A program made the translations under genes and the position numbers. From Fomes fomentarius (Eukaryota; Basidiomycota; Agaricomycetes; Polyporales; Polyporaceae), in contig JABYQN010000005.1 in NCBI GenBank assembly GCA_022606135.1, forward strand, positions 2,976,001 to 3,040,000: a stretch of DNA of 64,000 bases, read 5' to 3'. Shown piece after piece: positions 45,053 to 56,000 of the stretch; position 1 is the first letter of the stretch, and each line of letters opens with the position of its first letter. Below the pieces are notes generated by a model. That model was given only the letters and a program-made list of their open reading frames with translations, was not told the DNA's origin and searched no databases.

Positions 45053-46291
45053 ATGCTACCTCTTCCCGTCTCACTCTCATCCAGTTATCCCCGCGGGCAC
45101 AATTCCCGACACTACCGCAGCACGCGCGACGTCCTTCTTACGCGCGCCCGCATCACAAACCTCGGCTTCCTCCTCCTCTCTGGGTTCGCGGCCGTCTCGT
45201 TCCTCCTCAATCTCTTCTGGTATTTCTCCAGCGATACCCCTGGCCACTCCCATTCGCATCATGCATATGATGGGCCGTACGCGCCCCCGCGGGGAGTCTG
45301 GGAGACCATCACGCGCGAACGCGCGTTGGACGATATCGACCACCTCATAATGGTTCCTGGACATGCAATCTGGAGGGGAACGAGCCTGGAGGCGAGGTTA
45401 GATGAGGACCAGTGGGTGCTGGAGCCGTACCAGCGCGGCGGAGGACGTGTCAATGCGTTCTTCAAACATATTATTGCTGCGTATGTATCGTTCGCTTGTG
45501 CTCGTGTACGGTCCAGGGCATGGAGTGCTCACTCGGGTGAATGTGTAGGGCAGACCTCGCACGCAGTGACGAGCACTCGTTACTCGTCTTCAGTGGGTGA
45601 GTAAGTCTCTACAATCTCCCTACATATCCTCGCCCACATGTTCCATACTGCCCAGCGGGCAAACTCGCCCATCCTCAACAACGACCGAAGCCGAGTCCTA
45701 CATGCGGCTCGCGCAGATCTCCTCCCTCCTCCCAACATCTACCAACGCAGCACCAAACCTCCTGCGCGCAACAACGGAGGACTTCGCACTGGACTCGTAC
45801 CAGAATCTCCTCTTCTCCCTCGCGCGCTTCCATGAGTACACCGGGCGGTGGCCGGCGCGCATCACCATCGTCGGGTATGAGATGAAGAGGAGGCGGTTCG
45901 AGGAGCTGCATAGGGCGGCGCTGAGGTGGCCCGCTGAGAAGTTTGAGTATGTGGGCATTGACGCAGATGGGGATAAAGAAGTCGAGACTGCGAGGCAGGG
46001 CGAGGTGCGTCCCGCTCTGCGATTCTGGCGCGTGAAGGTGGAGCGGACGGATCCTGATTATCACTACTCATGCAGCTGCAGAATGGGTATATCCCGTACA
46101 CACAAGATACCTACGGCTGCCACGGCGTCCTCTCGTCGAAACGTCGTGCGCGGAATCCGTTCATGCGGCACCACCCGTACTACTCCTCTGCCCCGGAGCT
46201 TGGGGCGCTCTTCAACTGGTGTCCGGGAAGCTCGGACGGTGGACCGACAGCAGTCTTCCCTGGGCCGTTGCCTTGGGATCAACTCAAATGA
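45053..46291 (+). CDS. DUF218-domain membrane protein
   Basis: Fungal homologue of the DUF218/YdcF-like family; biochemical role unknown. ATG at 45053 (MLPLPVSL). One N-terminal membrane span (about residues 40-60, LGFLLLSGFAAVSFLLNLFW) precedes the DUF218 fold: DIDHLIMVPGHAIWRG, HSLLVFSGGQTRP (with the Gly-Gly loop), the EDFALDSYQNLLFSLARF block, RITIVGYEMKRRRFEELH, and a C-terminal NGYIPYTQDTYGCHG. Introns follow HIIAA (45481, GTATGT), SGG (about 45599, GTGAGT) and RQGE (about 46002, GTGCGT). It ends PLPWDQLK at 46291. All motifs typical of fungal members, including the acidic EDFA, are present, so it is likely functional. Confidence 0.88.
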
Positions 46292-47041
46292 ACGAGACAT
46301 CTGGAGCGTTCTTTTGGCATGGGGTTCCATCGGGCGAGTTACCGCGCATCATCGCACTACGACAACCCTGGAAAGGGGTTGGAAGACAAGCACACGGTGG
46401 AGACACTGTAGATCCTCTGTACATGGACTCGTTCATCCCGACTGGGAACATACTTTCCGGTACTGGACGGACGTGACACCGTTCAGGGGTCTTACTGTGT
46501 CGTGTCGTGAGGCAGGCTCTGTTGTGTGTATTACTTGTAATCCACTCCGCAACTGCTGCGCGCATGTCTGGCTCCTTCGTCATTACCGCAGTATATCCAC
46601 TGTACGCCTAGACAGACTGAGATTCAAGGAGAGATGCGCCGGACCATTGTTCTTGGACTTGAGGCTGAATGTGCGGCACAGGAGCCGGGCAGTAATCGCT
46701 AAGTGACTCGGAAGTGATGACTTGGGGTCCGACTGTTGTTGGTCTTAGAACTCGCGTAATCGGTGTCTCGTATTCTTCTACGCCGAGCTGTCACATGAGA
46801 GATTTCTCAAATACAGGTATAATGAAAGTAGTAGGAAGAGGGGCCCGCCGCCGCCGCACTGAGGTGTAACCTGAAGTTTGAACAATGACGCGTACCTTCG
46901 CAGTTGATCGTCAACAGGCCTAGGTATGCTTCATGCAACGGATTGCTGGGTGAGTTAAAAGCTAGTAGCTGATTTCTGTGATGAACGTACCGGTACTGCC
47001 AGTGTAGGTAAGCACAACTACTAAACATCCGGAGGTCAGAG
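46292..47041. other. Convergent intergenic region
   Basis: 3' flanks of the DUF218 gene and the minus-strand F-box-like gene. No gene recognised. Confidence 0.5.
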
Positions 47042-48400
47042 TTATGACCGCACAAAGACAGATAGCAATCCGGCACCATGCAAGGCGGGCAGGCCCTCCT
47101 TGACCGCCTCGCGAGGATGTGTCTCGCCGTCATCCTCCAGCAGTTCCTTCAGCTCAAACGAGACCCGTTCGAGGCGTGGAAACCTGCCGCTCGTCAGGGT
47201 GCTGTCGATATGTGACCACGGCACCACATCATTCAAATATAGACAATACATTGGGACGCGCTCGAGCTTGAAGACCACCTGACGTAAAGTGGTTGTCTTC
47301 AGCTGGGAGAAGAGATTGGCGAAGTCCCGCCTGCTCGCAATGGGATAGTCGGTGACCTTGACGGTAAGGATCTCGAGTGCGCTGCACACAGATATAGCGT
47401 CTCCGAGGCACGGGACCCCGGGCTCCCATGACGATGACGTTGGCACAACCAGTGTTCCTGTTATTACATCAGAAGAATGCTTACAACACGGAGTGAGGAA
47501 TGAAAGGGGTAACTGACGCCTTATGGACTCTCGAATTCTGACCTCCCAATCTACAAACTCGATGTCAAGCTCCAGGACGTTCTGTCCTATACGGCTGAGG
47601 AAAGTGGTGATCGATTCGATATTGTCGTCCGATATTGACCCATAGGCCAGAGTGACCGCCTTGAGCGGTCCTGGGGATAGCAATTGCTGGACAGCTTTGG
47701 GCGTGTCCGACATGAACGCCGTCGAGTCCGGAAGGATGAGTTTGCGGATGCTCACAGAGTGAGACTGGGGTACGTTCGTGAGCCATGAGGAGTCGTCTGG
47801 GGAGTTATGGTAGAAGAGCAGCGAGTCGACGAGGAGGGTATCGGTGGAGAAGAGTGCGAGGAGACTGCGGAGTACGGAGAGCGAGGAGGGCCCATGCCAC
47901 GTAAAGTCTATGATGTCTAGACGGTGGATAGGAAATGGGGTCACAGCAACCTCACTCTCCTTCACCGAGCGACAGAACGTGAACATGGAGAGGGAGAGGT
48001 GCTCAAGGGCGGGCAGCTGGGCGAGAACGGACGTCAAGGTCTTCTGTGTCAAAACGGGCCCCAATGGACCCTCACTGGCGATCCCGGTGAGTTTTAGATG
48101 CTTGATGGATTCCAACATCTGTGGGTTCCTACAGAGAAGGCTTTGCAAAATCTCGAAGTCACTCTGTGTCCGTGTGTCGCGCTTCACTTCGACGGTCGCG
48201 AAGAGAACGCCACGCGCGACCTCTCGCCATGATCGTGATACGAGAGATGTAGATAGTAGCGTCGATTTGTCGTCCGGAAAGAAGGAGATGACATGGCGGA
48301 AAAGCTCGGGGGGAGAGAACCCACATGCATTCTCGGGTGAGCACTGGAGGTTGTAGACGTAGACGGCGCTGAGTACTCACTAGGAGTGTCCTGGAATATA
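47042..48400 (-). CDS. F-box-like protein with Leu-rich C-terminal region
   Basis: Likely substrate adaptor for an SCF ubiquitin ligase. The N-terminus (about 48330-48190) reads SPPELFRHVISFFPDD, then LVSRSWREVARGVLF, the usual basidiomycete F-box pattern. The long frame to 47042 is a Leu-rich repeat-like array (SIKHLKLTGI, LPALEHLSLSMFTF, LEILTVKVTDYP, LRQVVFKLERVP, FPRLERVSFELKEL). The exact start codon lies near or above 48360 and may be in a separate small exon. A short intron may lie near 47455-47515. A truncated, dead copy lies at 34029-34570, so this gene is part of a segmental duplication. Such F-box-like genes are numerous and fast-evolving in Agaricomycetes; its target cannot be guessed. 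Confidence 0.75.
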
Positions 48401-50033
48401 TACCTAGACTCAAGGCGTATCGGAAGCCTCCACGAGGGTCAAAGCGTCATACTAGATGAGCATCTGCTTGGGAAATTCGATTCCGATTTATAACACAAAG
48501 CCGTCTTGGTTAACAACAATGCGGAGCTGGGCGTGTTTTGTGACAAAGGGCGGCCAGCGATCAAACGCTCGATACCTAGTATTAAATCGCGAGGTCTTGC
48601 ACAAAAAGGCTAGAGTGAGCCAAAGAAAGTCAGAGCAAAGAGTCGTAGTACCACGTTGAAGGGCCGGACGAGACCGCTGGAAAGATAGTACCATCTTCGG
48701 CGCTTTTGCAAGTGCTCGCCCCGTCTAGCATCTCACATTTGGTTCTCGATGTCTCCCCGTCGATCTTCCGTCCTTTGTTCTGTCTGTTAAATGTGGACCT
48801 TTGACCGTCTTATGGGGTATAAAGTTCTTTATATGCTACTCCCGCGGAACAAACATACCTTTGAATGTGTCCACCGTCATACTCACCCCAGTCCATATAT
48901 CTCTCACCCTGTTCGTTCACTCCAGCCCGCACATCGCGAGTCGATCGCAAGTCTTTGACTTTGGTTTCTTGGCGGGTCTCGGGCCCTCTTCTCCCTCTGA
49001 CTCCCGGATCTACCATATGTAGATCAGGATACGTGGGAGAACGCTTCACACCAACCTTGAGCCATAGTACTCTTGCTGCTCTGAGTCGTTCTGACGAGCT
49101 GCATTTGAACGCCGCGATCCTCTTCATTCGACTTGCATTCGCTTGACCATCTTTGTACAGGAAGAGAACAAGCAGGAGAACACGGCTGGATACAGTCAGC
49201 AATGCGCGGGAAAGCAATCCAGTGTTGCCGTATGCAGTTACAGTAGCAGCAGTACATATTAGTCGCAACCTTTTCCGATACCAGAGCGGAATGGCGGAGA
49301 AACCAGAAATGGGATTTCCGAGGGTAGGGGATTTAGCTCGGCCTCGGAAAGCGGTATTGCTGTCGATACCACAGCAGGAAAGACAACGTCATACAGTCCC
49401 TTTCTCCGGTAGCTTTCGAGTACGCCCCTTGGGACTCACTTAGTATCGCAGTGCCGAGCGAGGACATTGCAAACAAGGAGGATGCTCCACGATGGCACGT
49501 GCGAACCGTGTTCACGTATCGTCGTACGACGTACCGCTAATGCTCATGATAACTCGCAGTTTTGCTGTACGAGACGAGGACCCGAGAGTTGGTGTAAGGT
49601 GGCGTATAGCAGGGATTCCGACTCGGAGTCCTGGGACCAGTGGATTGCGGCACACAAGCGAGCACGTGTCACTGTCGCGAGAGGACGGTAACTGTGGGTG
49701 AGCATGTGTGGGTGAGCATGGCGTCAAGGATGCAACAGAGTAACAAAGTCAAGAGCTCGAGTCAAAGTGGCAGACCCGTGCAAAGTTTTGCCACCGGTTC
49801 AACTTCGAGCTCGGATAACTCCGCGCCTACCAAATTTCCGCATTCGGCTCGAACACTGCCCCTGTTACACGACATAGACGTTCTACTGGGTTATCGTACA
49901 TGGTGTCAAGTAAGCGAGGTGCACACGGACACGGAACAGTAACGCTACTGCGATTCCTCATCACTGAGCCATGATATCAGTTCCTCAAGAGACGAGGAAA
50001 TACATTCAGGTGAAGACTGTTGACTGGCGTTGC
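48401..50033. other. Gene-poor stretch absent from the duplicated copy
   Basis: Part of the about 2.5-kb interval between F-box-like and unknown gene that has no counterpart in the 34-35.8 kb copy. No convincing coding frame before the deaminase. Either inserted here or deleted there. Confidence 0.5.
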
Positions 50034-50630
50034 TCAAAACCTTCGCTTCGGCCTCACCGCCTCTTTTACCAATTTGTCCGCAAGCTCTTGCATGACCGAG
50101 TCCGGGATTCCGAATCGAGGCGGATCCCAAGGAACAATGTAGCCATGCGTCTTCGGCATGCATTTGTTCCCGGGAGTTGTTATCGACATCAGCACCTCTC
50201 AAACAGACCGTAAAACACAATACACACCTGTCTCGTCTCCGTTTTCGAAGAGCTTATTCCACAGGAGGTGGCACATGTAGCAGCATTTCTTGCTAACCCC
50301 GATCGGCGGAACGTCCATCTGCGAACGGTTCAGTGGGTGTTGCACACAGCGAGAAATAGAGAAATGTACCACCGAGAACAGCTCGAACAGGTTCTTCGGC
50401 ACTTCTGCTTTCGCCTTGACCTGATCATGCTTCAAATAGTACGCCAGCGCCATCAGGCCAGCTTCTGCATGGACTCTGCCTTTGCGGACAACCAAAATCC
50501 TGTCTACCCACCGACTAACAATGTCGCGGTCCAGCGTCGGTTCAGTGGCGATGATCCTCTCCTGTACCTCCCTCAATATGCTGTCCCGGTCGGTGTCAAA
50601 TGTACTTGATCCGTCTATTGAGGCGTACAA
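50034..50630 (-). CDS. OTT_1508-like deaminase-domain protein, 5' end unresolved
   Basis: Zinc-dependent nucleic-acid/nucleotide deaminase-like domain of a type expanded in basidiomycetes; natural substrate unknown. The minus-strand exon (about 50630 to 50230) reads RDIVSRWVDRILVVRKGRVH followed by AEAGLMAL, giving the zinc-binding HAE, then IGVSKKCCYMCHLLWNKL, giving the paired Cys of CxxC. A short intron (GTGTGT near 50228 to an AG near 50200) leads to the last exon with HGYIVPWDPPRFGIPDSVMQ and ADKLVKEAVRPKRRF, with TGA at 50034-50036. Both metal-binding motifs are intact. Family proteins usually have several hundred residues before the domain; no such exons were found up to 50830, where the duplicated block begins. 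It may therefore be a domain fragment or a very short form. Confidence 0.65.
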
Positions 50631-50834
50631 TTGAGATTGTGGGCGTCGGCAGCCGGCGGAGAGTTAGAACGATGGCCTTTCCCGCCGTATGCCAGGCCGT
50701 GAGCGGAAGTAGCGCAAGACATGTTGACCAATATCTTCATTCGGCTCAGACTTTTCGGCTGATCAAACATGACATCACACGAATATGGGGGACAAGATCA
50801 TTCCAACACGAAACCTACATAGCTCTTCGTCATC

Positions 50835-52070
50835 TGTGTCGTCACCTATATCTAATCGTTATAAATTAGCGACGTCTGTCATTCATAGATAATTCGGATA
50901 TGGCTGTATGACCTTTTGCTACAACACGGGTGCGCCCTATATTTATGTATCAGCTTCGAACATCGACAAGAGCATAAACCAAAGGTTGCATATTAAAACC
51001 ATACTTCGGCATAAACGTCTCACGAAGCGATGTTTTAGTGATGGCAAACTTCAACTCCTTCGTGTCCAGCAAGAAGTTGATCATCCCCAATGTGTCACAG
51101 AGTCTTCTAAGACCCTTTTCACCGAGCGTCCACCACAAACTGGATAACTCGTTGGCGCGAGCTAAGAGCTCCGCAAGGAAGCGGACCCAACACACGAGTG
51201 TGGAACGGTCGAAGAGAAGAGATACGTTATCTTGGCCCACGGTGAGATCCTGGGCATATCGGCGGATATACTGCATATAGGCAGATGGCGGTTTGATACG
51301 AGAATACTTGGTCTTCTCGAGATCTTCATCCGAAGGCGACCATTTCTCCATGATATCCCAGGGCTTGCAGCGCCATTCCTTCGTCGCAGTCTGAAAGCGA
51401 TAGGGGATTTTGACGTGACAGCGGTGGACGAGCCAATTGACGAATTGATAGACGGTGACGGCGTACTGCGGTGGGGAAGAAGATGTGAGAGACATACTCT
51501 CCGTTGCATGTAGGAGGGCAGCGAATAGGTCGGGGATGTGGTCCGTGACGTTCACACCACTCTTGGGCGGACTAGAAGAGCAATTGGGATCAATCACGCA
51601 TGTGAAACCAGTGGGTACGGACTCGGCACCTACAGTTCAGGCTTCATGACACTCTCCAATGTGAGTTTACTGGGGTTGCAAGATTCGACTTCGAAGAAGT
51701 GCTCTTCCTCTGATGCGGTGGTGGCTTTGCTTGACGAGTCGGACGAAATGTTGATGGTGGCTGTCGGGCCGTTGGAATGTACACATCCGGTGACGGCGAC
51801 TACTTGACCCCCAGAATGACCGGTGTTGAGGAGTGTGGAAAGATGGGTGAAGATGCTTTTATCCTCGACTTCGGCGGATGAGATCATGGAAGGTGGATCA
51901 GGAGATTCAATATTGAGAGAAAGGTAGAGAAGAGGCGGATGGTTGAGATTGCCGACATCTTCAATGCCAACAGTGAGCTCGTCTGACGTCAGAGACAGAA
52001 TCGGAGGAGGGCAATGGAAATAGACGCCTCTTAGTCGGTAACGTGTGCTTCCTTACATAATGCTCGCCTT
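50835..52070. repeat. Segmental duplication, partner of 34571-35815
   Basis: Matches the left copy over the whole unknown gene and its flanks, with many substitutions and small indels; homology stops immediately before the MITE-like element at 52083. Confidence 0.8.
50950..51887 (-). CDS. Unknown protein, paralogue of the gene at 34.7-35.7 kb
   Basis: Not recognised. Two exons on the minus strand: exon 1 from ATG at 51887 (MISSAEVEDKSIFTHLSTLL) to KPEL at about 51634; a GTAGGT...TTCTAG intron (to about 51570); and exon 2, from PPKSGVNVTDHIPDLFAALL through WLVHRCHVKIPYRF and PWDIMEKWSPSDEDLEK, to a stop at 50950. In the paralogue translation starts 26 codons further upstream (MAAAISTIRLF). 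Here that ATG is present near 51957, but a one-base difference brings an early stop, so the internal ATG is used or the N-terminus is lost. The C-terminus (YGFNMQPLVYALVDVRS) is longer than in the paralogue. Both copies keep open frames and splicing. Confidence 0.65.
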
Positions 52071-52082
52071 CACTCTCACTTG

Positions 52083-52295
52083 CACGGCGGGCAATTCCTA
52101 CATTTTCTATAAAAGAAAAGTCGTGACCACTAGACACCTATTCATCGCCTTTTCTTCCAATCTCACGAAGAGGAAACCTATTCAGTGCCTATTCCATGCA
52201 TTTTCTGCATTTTGACCACGTGGTTGACTTATTTCTGACCCTTTTCTACTGAATTCTCCTGATTTTCGGAAGAAAATGGGGAATTGCCCGCCGTG
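52083..52295. mobile_element. MITE-like element with terminal inverted repeats
   Basis: 213 bp bounded by perfect 16-bp inverted repeats, CACGGCGGGCAATTCC at the left and its reverse complement at the right; the match extends imperfectly through ATTTTCT. AT-richer inside, no ORF. No clear target-site duplication. It lies just beyond the end of the duplicated block and is missing from the other copy. Confidence 0.6.
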
Positions 52296-52780
52296 TTACG
52301 TCTCAGTGCCAGTGACACGATTACCAAAACTCGGCCAGTGTCACAGCCCTTGCTGCCTCCTTGCGAGCACGCAGTCGGCTGTGTCCAGCATGTCAGTCAG
52401 CCTTAGACTATCGGAGGCTGTGAACTGTGGTATGCGATGCGGCGATATGTGGCGGGCAAGCGGAGAGGATGTATGTCCGGAAACGCTGTACGCGATTCTC
52501 GGCGCGGATGAGGCAAGGTCATAGGAGGGTGAATTTAGTTCGATCACACAGCCCACGAGTGCCATGATCAGAAGGAATTGGAATCGGCGCAAGCTATAGC
52601 AGCGCATCTTACCATTTGGTTCTCCCGGACCTTGAGGTAGCTTGAGATTGACGTCTGTGGACAGCAAAATGGACCAATGTAAGAGGCCGTACTACACAGT
52701 GCAGTGCTGAGAGCTGTTCTATGCCGAGACAGAGCTCTGTGACAGAGTATAGCAGTGCAGTCTGCCTCCGGCGAGCCGGC
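52296..52780. other. Region left of the young copia element
   Basis: A minus-strand frame (52341-52667, with FLLIMALVGCVIELNSPSYD) has a hydrophobic patch, but its start is non-ATG and I cannot tie it to a gene. Nothing else seen. Confidence 0.3.
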
Positions 52781-52785
52781 AAAAG

Positions 52786-53019
52786 TGTTGGAGTTCGAGA
52801 GAGCGGAAATTGGTAGATTGTAGGGACGTAGACTGGTAGTATAAGTACATGCATGATACAATGGATATTGAGTAACAAAGTAACGAAAGAGCTATTGTAT
52901 GAGTGATAAGCGAGATAACAAAGGCAATAGTAAGTATGCATAAGGTCCGTTTGTAAGTGTCAATACAAACGGACATAATGAAAGTAAGAACTCGTTAGTA
53001 ACCTTTTGTTACTACAACA
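52786..53019 (-). repeat. Copia LTR, left copy (3' LTR)
   Basis: 234 bp, TGTTGGAG...CTACAACA as read on plus. Contains an 11-bp perfect inverted repeat with 8-nt loop at 52945-52974. Identical to the right copy. Confidence 0.96.
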
Positions 53020-53035
53020 CTCCCCCTCAACTCTG
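53020..53035 (-). other. Copia polypurine tract
   Basis: On the minus strand, gttgaggggga(g) directly precedes the 3' LTR and overlaps the gag-pol stop codon (TGA at 53027-53029). Confidence 0.75.
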
Positions 53036-56000
53036 CAACGGCAAAATGCCGAGTTGCGTCCTCAGCGCCTGGAAACGGTCGCGCGGAAGGGCCTTAGTGA
53101 ATAAGTCAGCTGCGTTGATATCGGTAGGGCAGTATGCGAGGCGAATAGTGTCCGACGCGATGCATTCGCGAATGAAATGATGGCGTATATCGATGTGCTT
53201 CGAACGCGCGTGTTGGACGTTGTCCCTTGACAGCGCGATAGCCAACTGATTATCCGCGTTCAGTCGCGAGGCTGCTTCCTGTGCGAAAGTAAGTTCCGCG
53301 AGTATCGCGCGCATCCATATGGCATGTCGCGCGGCGTACGCGATGGCCATGTACTCGGCCTCCATGGAAGAGAGCACGACAGTCGTCTGCTTCTTCGAGC
53401 TCCAAGCGACAACTGCGTTTCCTATGAGAAACGCGTATCCGGATACAGAGCGACGGTCATCCGGATTGGACGCCCAGTCCGCGTCTGTGTATCCTTCAAG
53501 CCGCAAGTTCCGGTAGTATGCGCGCATGCGCGGCTCCCCCTTGCCCGTGTAAGTGATACCGAAGTTTCGTGTTCCCTTCAGGTAGCGAAGAACGCATTTG
53601 GCGGCTGTCCAGTGCGTTGGACCCGGGCGCGCGTTGAACTGAGATAGGGCTTGTACGGCGTACTTGATGTCTGGGCGCGTACCTAGCGCCGCATACATTA
53701 GTGAGCCAATGAGTGCCTGGTATGGCACTTTCTTCATCTCCGAGAGATCCGCGTTGTCAGGCTCCTTGACAAGCTTGATGTTCGGGTCGAGCGGCGTGCT
53801 CACGGGGTTGCAATCACCCATTCCGAAGCGGTCCAGAATGATTTGGACGTACTGCGACTGTGAGAGCGTCAGCGTGCACGCGGCGCGATCATGCGAGATC
53901 TCGATGCCAAGGAGAAGTCGGGGAGATCCGAGATCGGTGATCTCAACATGCTTCCGAAGGCCGGCTTCTAAGGCGTTCATGAGGTCATCGTTATCTGCTG
54001 ATGCAAGCATGTCATCCACGTGGACTCCGATAAAGATAAGCCCGGTCGTGGTCTCCTTGACATATACGCACACATCGGCGTTGATCCGGCGAAAGCGAAG
54101 GTCAACCATAAACGAGTTCATCGTTTGGTTCCATGCTCGTCCGCCCTGTTTCAACCCATACAGTGCCTTGTGCAACCGTACCACTGCTCCAGTGCCATCC
54201 TCATATCCCGGCGGTTGCCGCATGTAGATCTCCTCATCGAGATCCGCATTGAGATAGGCGCCAACGACGTCATATTGACGTAGCACCATGTTCCGCTGTG
54301 CAGCAATGGCCAGAATAAGACGAATGGAGTCCATCCGGACTACGGGAGCGAAAGTCTCGAAAAAATCAAGCCCAGGGATTTGTGAGAAACCTTGTGCGAC
54401 CAAACAAGCCTTGAATTTGACGATTCGCCCATTTGTGTCTCGTTTGATCCTGAAGACCCATCGGCATCCCACGGCTTTCCTTCCCGGTGGCAGATCAGCG
54501 ACTGAGCACGCCCCGAGCTTCCGAAGCTGTGCGATTTCCTTATCCATCGCGCACTGCCACTCGGACCACTCGGGCGAGGTCTTGGCTTCCCTGAGATTGC
54601 GCGGTTCGTGTACGCTCTCTGTTCCATGCAGGGTGAGCAGACAGAGGCAATCTTCCTCATCTGCGATCTTGATCTCGTTCTCCCCCTCGTACGCGATCTG
54701 CGCGATAGGGTCCTTGAGAACCCGACCCTTCCCCTCATTGAGCGCTTTGTAATCAATGCGTGCTGCGACGTTCCGCCGGGGTCGTTCCGGTGGCTGTGTG
54801 AGCTTCTCTGGCTCGGCAGGGGGAGGTGACGTCACCCTCTCGGCGGGTACGTTCAGTTGCGGGGGCGCTGGCTCTCCGGCCTGCTGCCCCGCAGAGTCTC
54901 CCCCTGCTGACACATCCTCTGATGCTGGCGCCGCGGGTGCCTGAATTTCGATGAAATCGAAGTCGTCGTCATTGACGGGAGCAGTGCGTTTGGGGACAGC
55001 GAATACGATATTGCGGGACTTTCCGATCCGACGCGCACGGGGATCGTAAAATCTCCATGCCTTGCTTCCGTCGGCCATGCCCATAAATAGCATAGCTTCG
55101 GACTTCGGGTCCAGCTTCGTCCGCTTCTGCCGGTCCGTGAGAACCCAGCACCGACTCCCCCATTCCTGGAGAGCCGATACGTCCGGCTTGTTGCCCGTCC
55201 AGACTTCGCTAGGGGTCCGGTCCTTCAGTGCACGGGTGGGGGATCGGTTCTTTAGGTATACCACGTACTCAACGGCGAGCGGCCACAGAAACTTGGGCTG
55301 TTCCTGTGCGATGATAAGCGCTATGGCTCGGTCCATCACGGTCCGATTGACCCGTTCCGCGATACCATTTTGAGCCGATGATCTAGGCGCCGTGGTCTGG
55401 AGCTCGATCCCCTCGTCCTTGAGGTAACCGGTAAACTCCGTGCTGAGGTACTCCCCGCCGTTGTCACATCGTACAGCTTTCAGGGTGACACCGAAATGGT
55501 TCTTCACGTAAGCTTGATAGCGTTTGAAATGCTCCAGCTCGTCCGTTTTTGTCTTGGACAGCTCGACCACCGTGTGCCTGGCGTGAGCGTCTGTGAAGGT
55601 TGAGAAGTACTTCTCACCCCGGATTCCCGTCACCGATGCCTTTCCCCACAGATCCATCACCGTAAGATCCCCGATCGCCCCCACCTCGCTTTCCGACTTC
55701 TTCGGAAACGGCGCTACGGTTTGCTTCCCCCGTACGCACGCTTCGCATTGATCCGATGCCGGCACCGTCTCGTCCACCTCCATTCCCACGACCATGTCCT
55801 TCCGCTTCATCGCCTGAAGCGCCTTCATGCCCATATGAGCGTACACCTTGTGCCATTCGTCCCACGTCCGAAGTCGCTTCGGCCGTGCCACGGCAGCTGC
55901 GCAAGTTGTATCCACCGCGCCTGTGCCGTCCTCCACCACCGTACCATCCATATGGTACAAGTAGTTCCCGACTCGCTTCCCTGTCGCATAGATGTGACCT

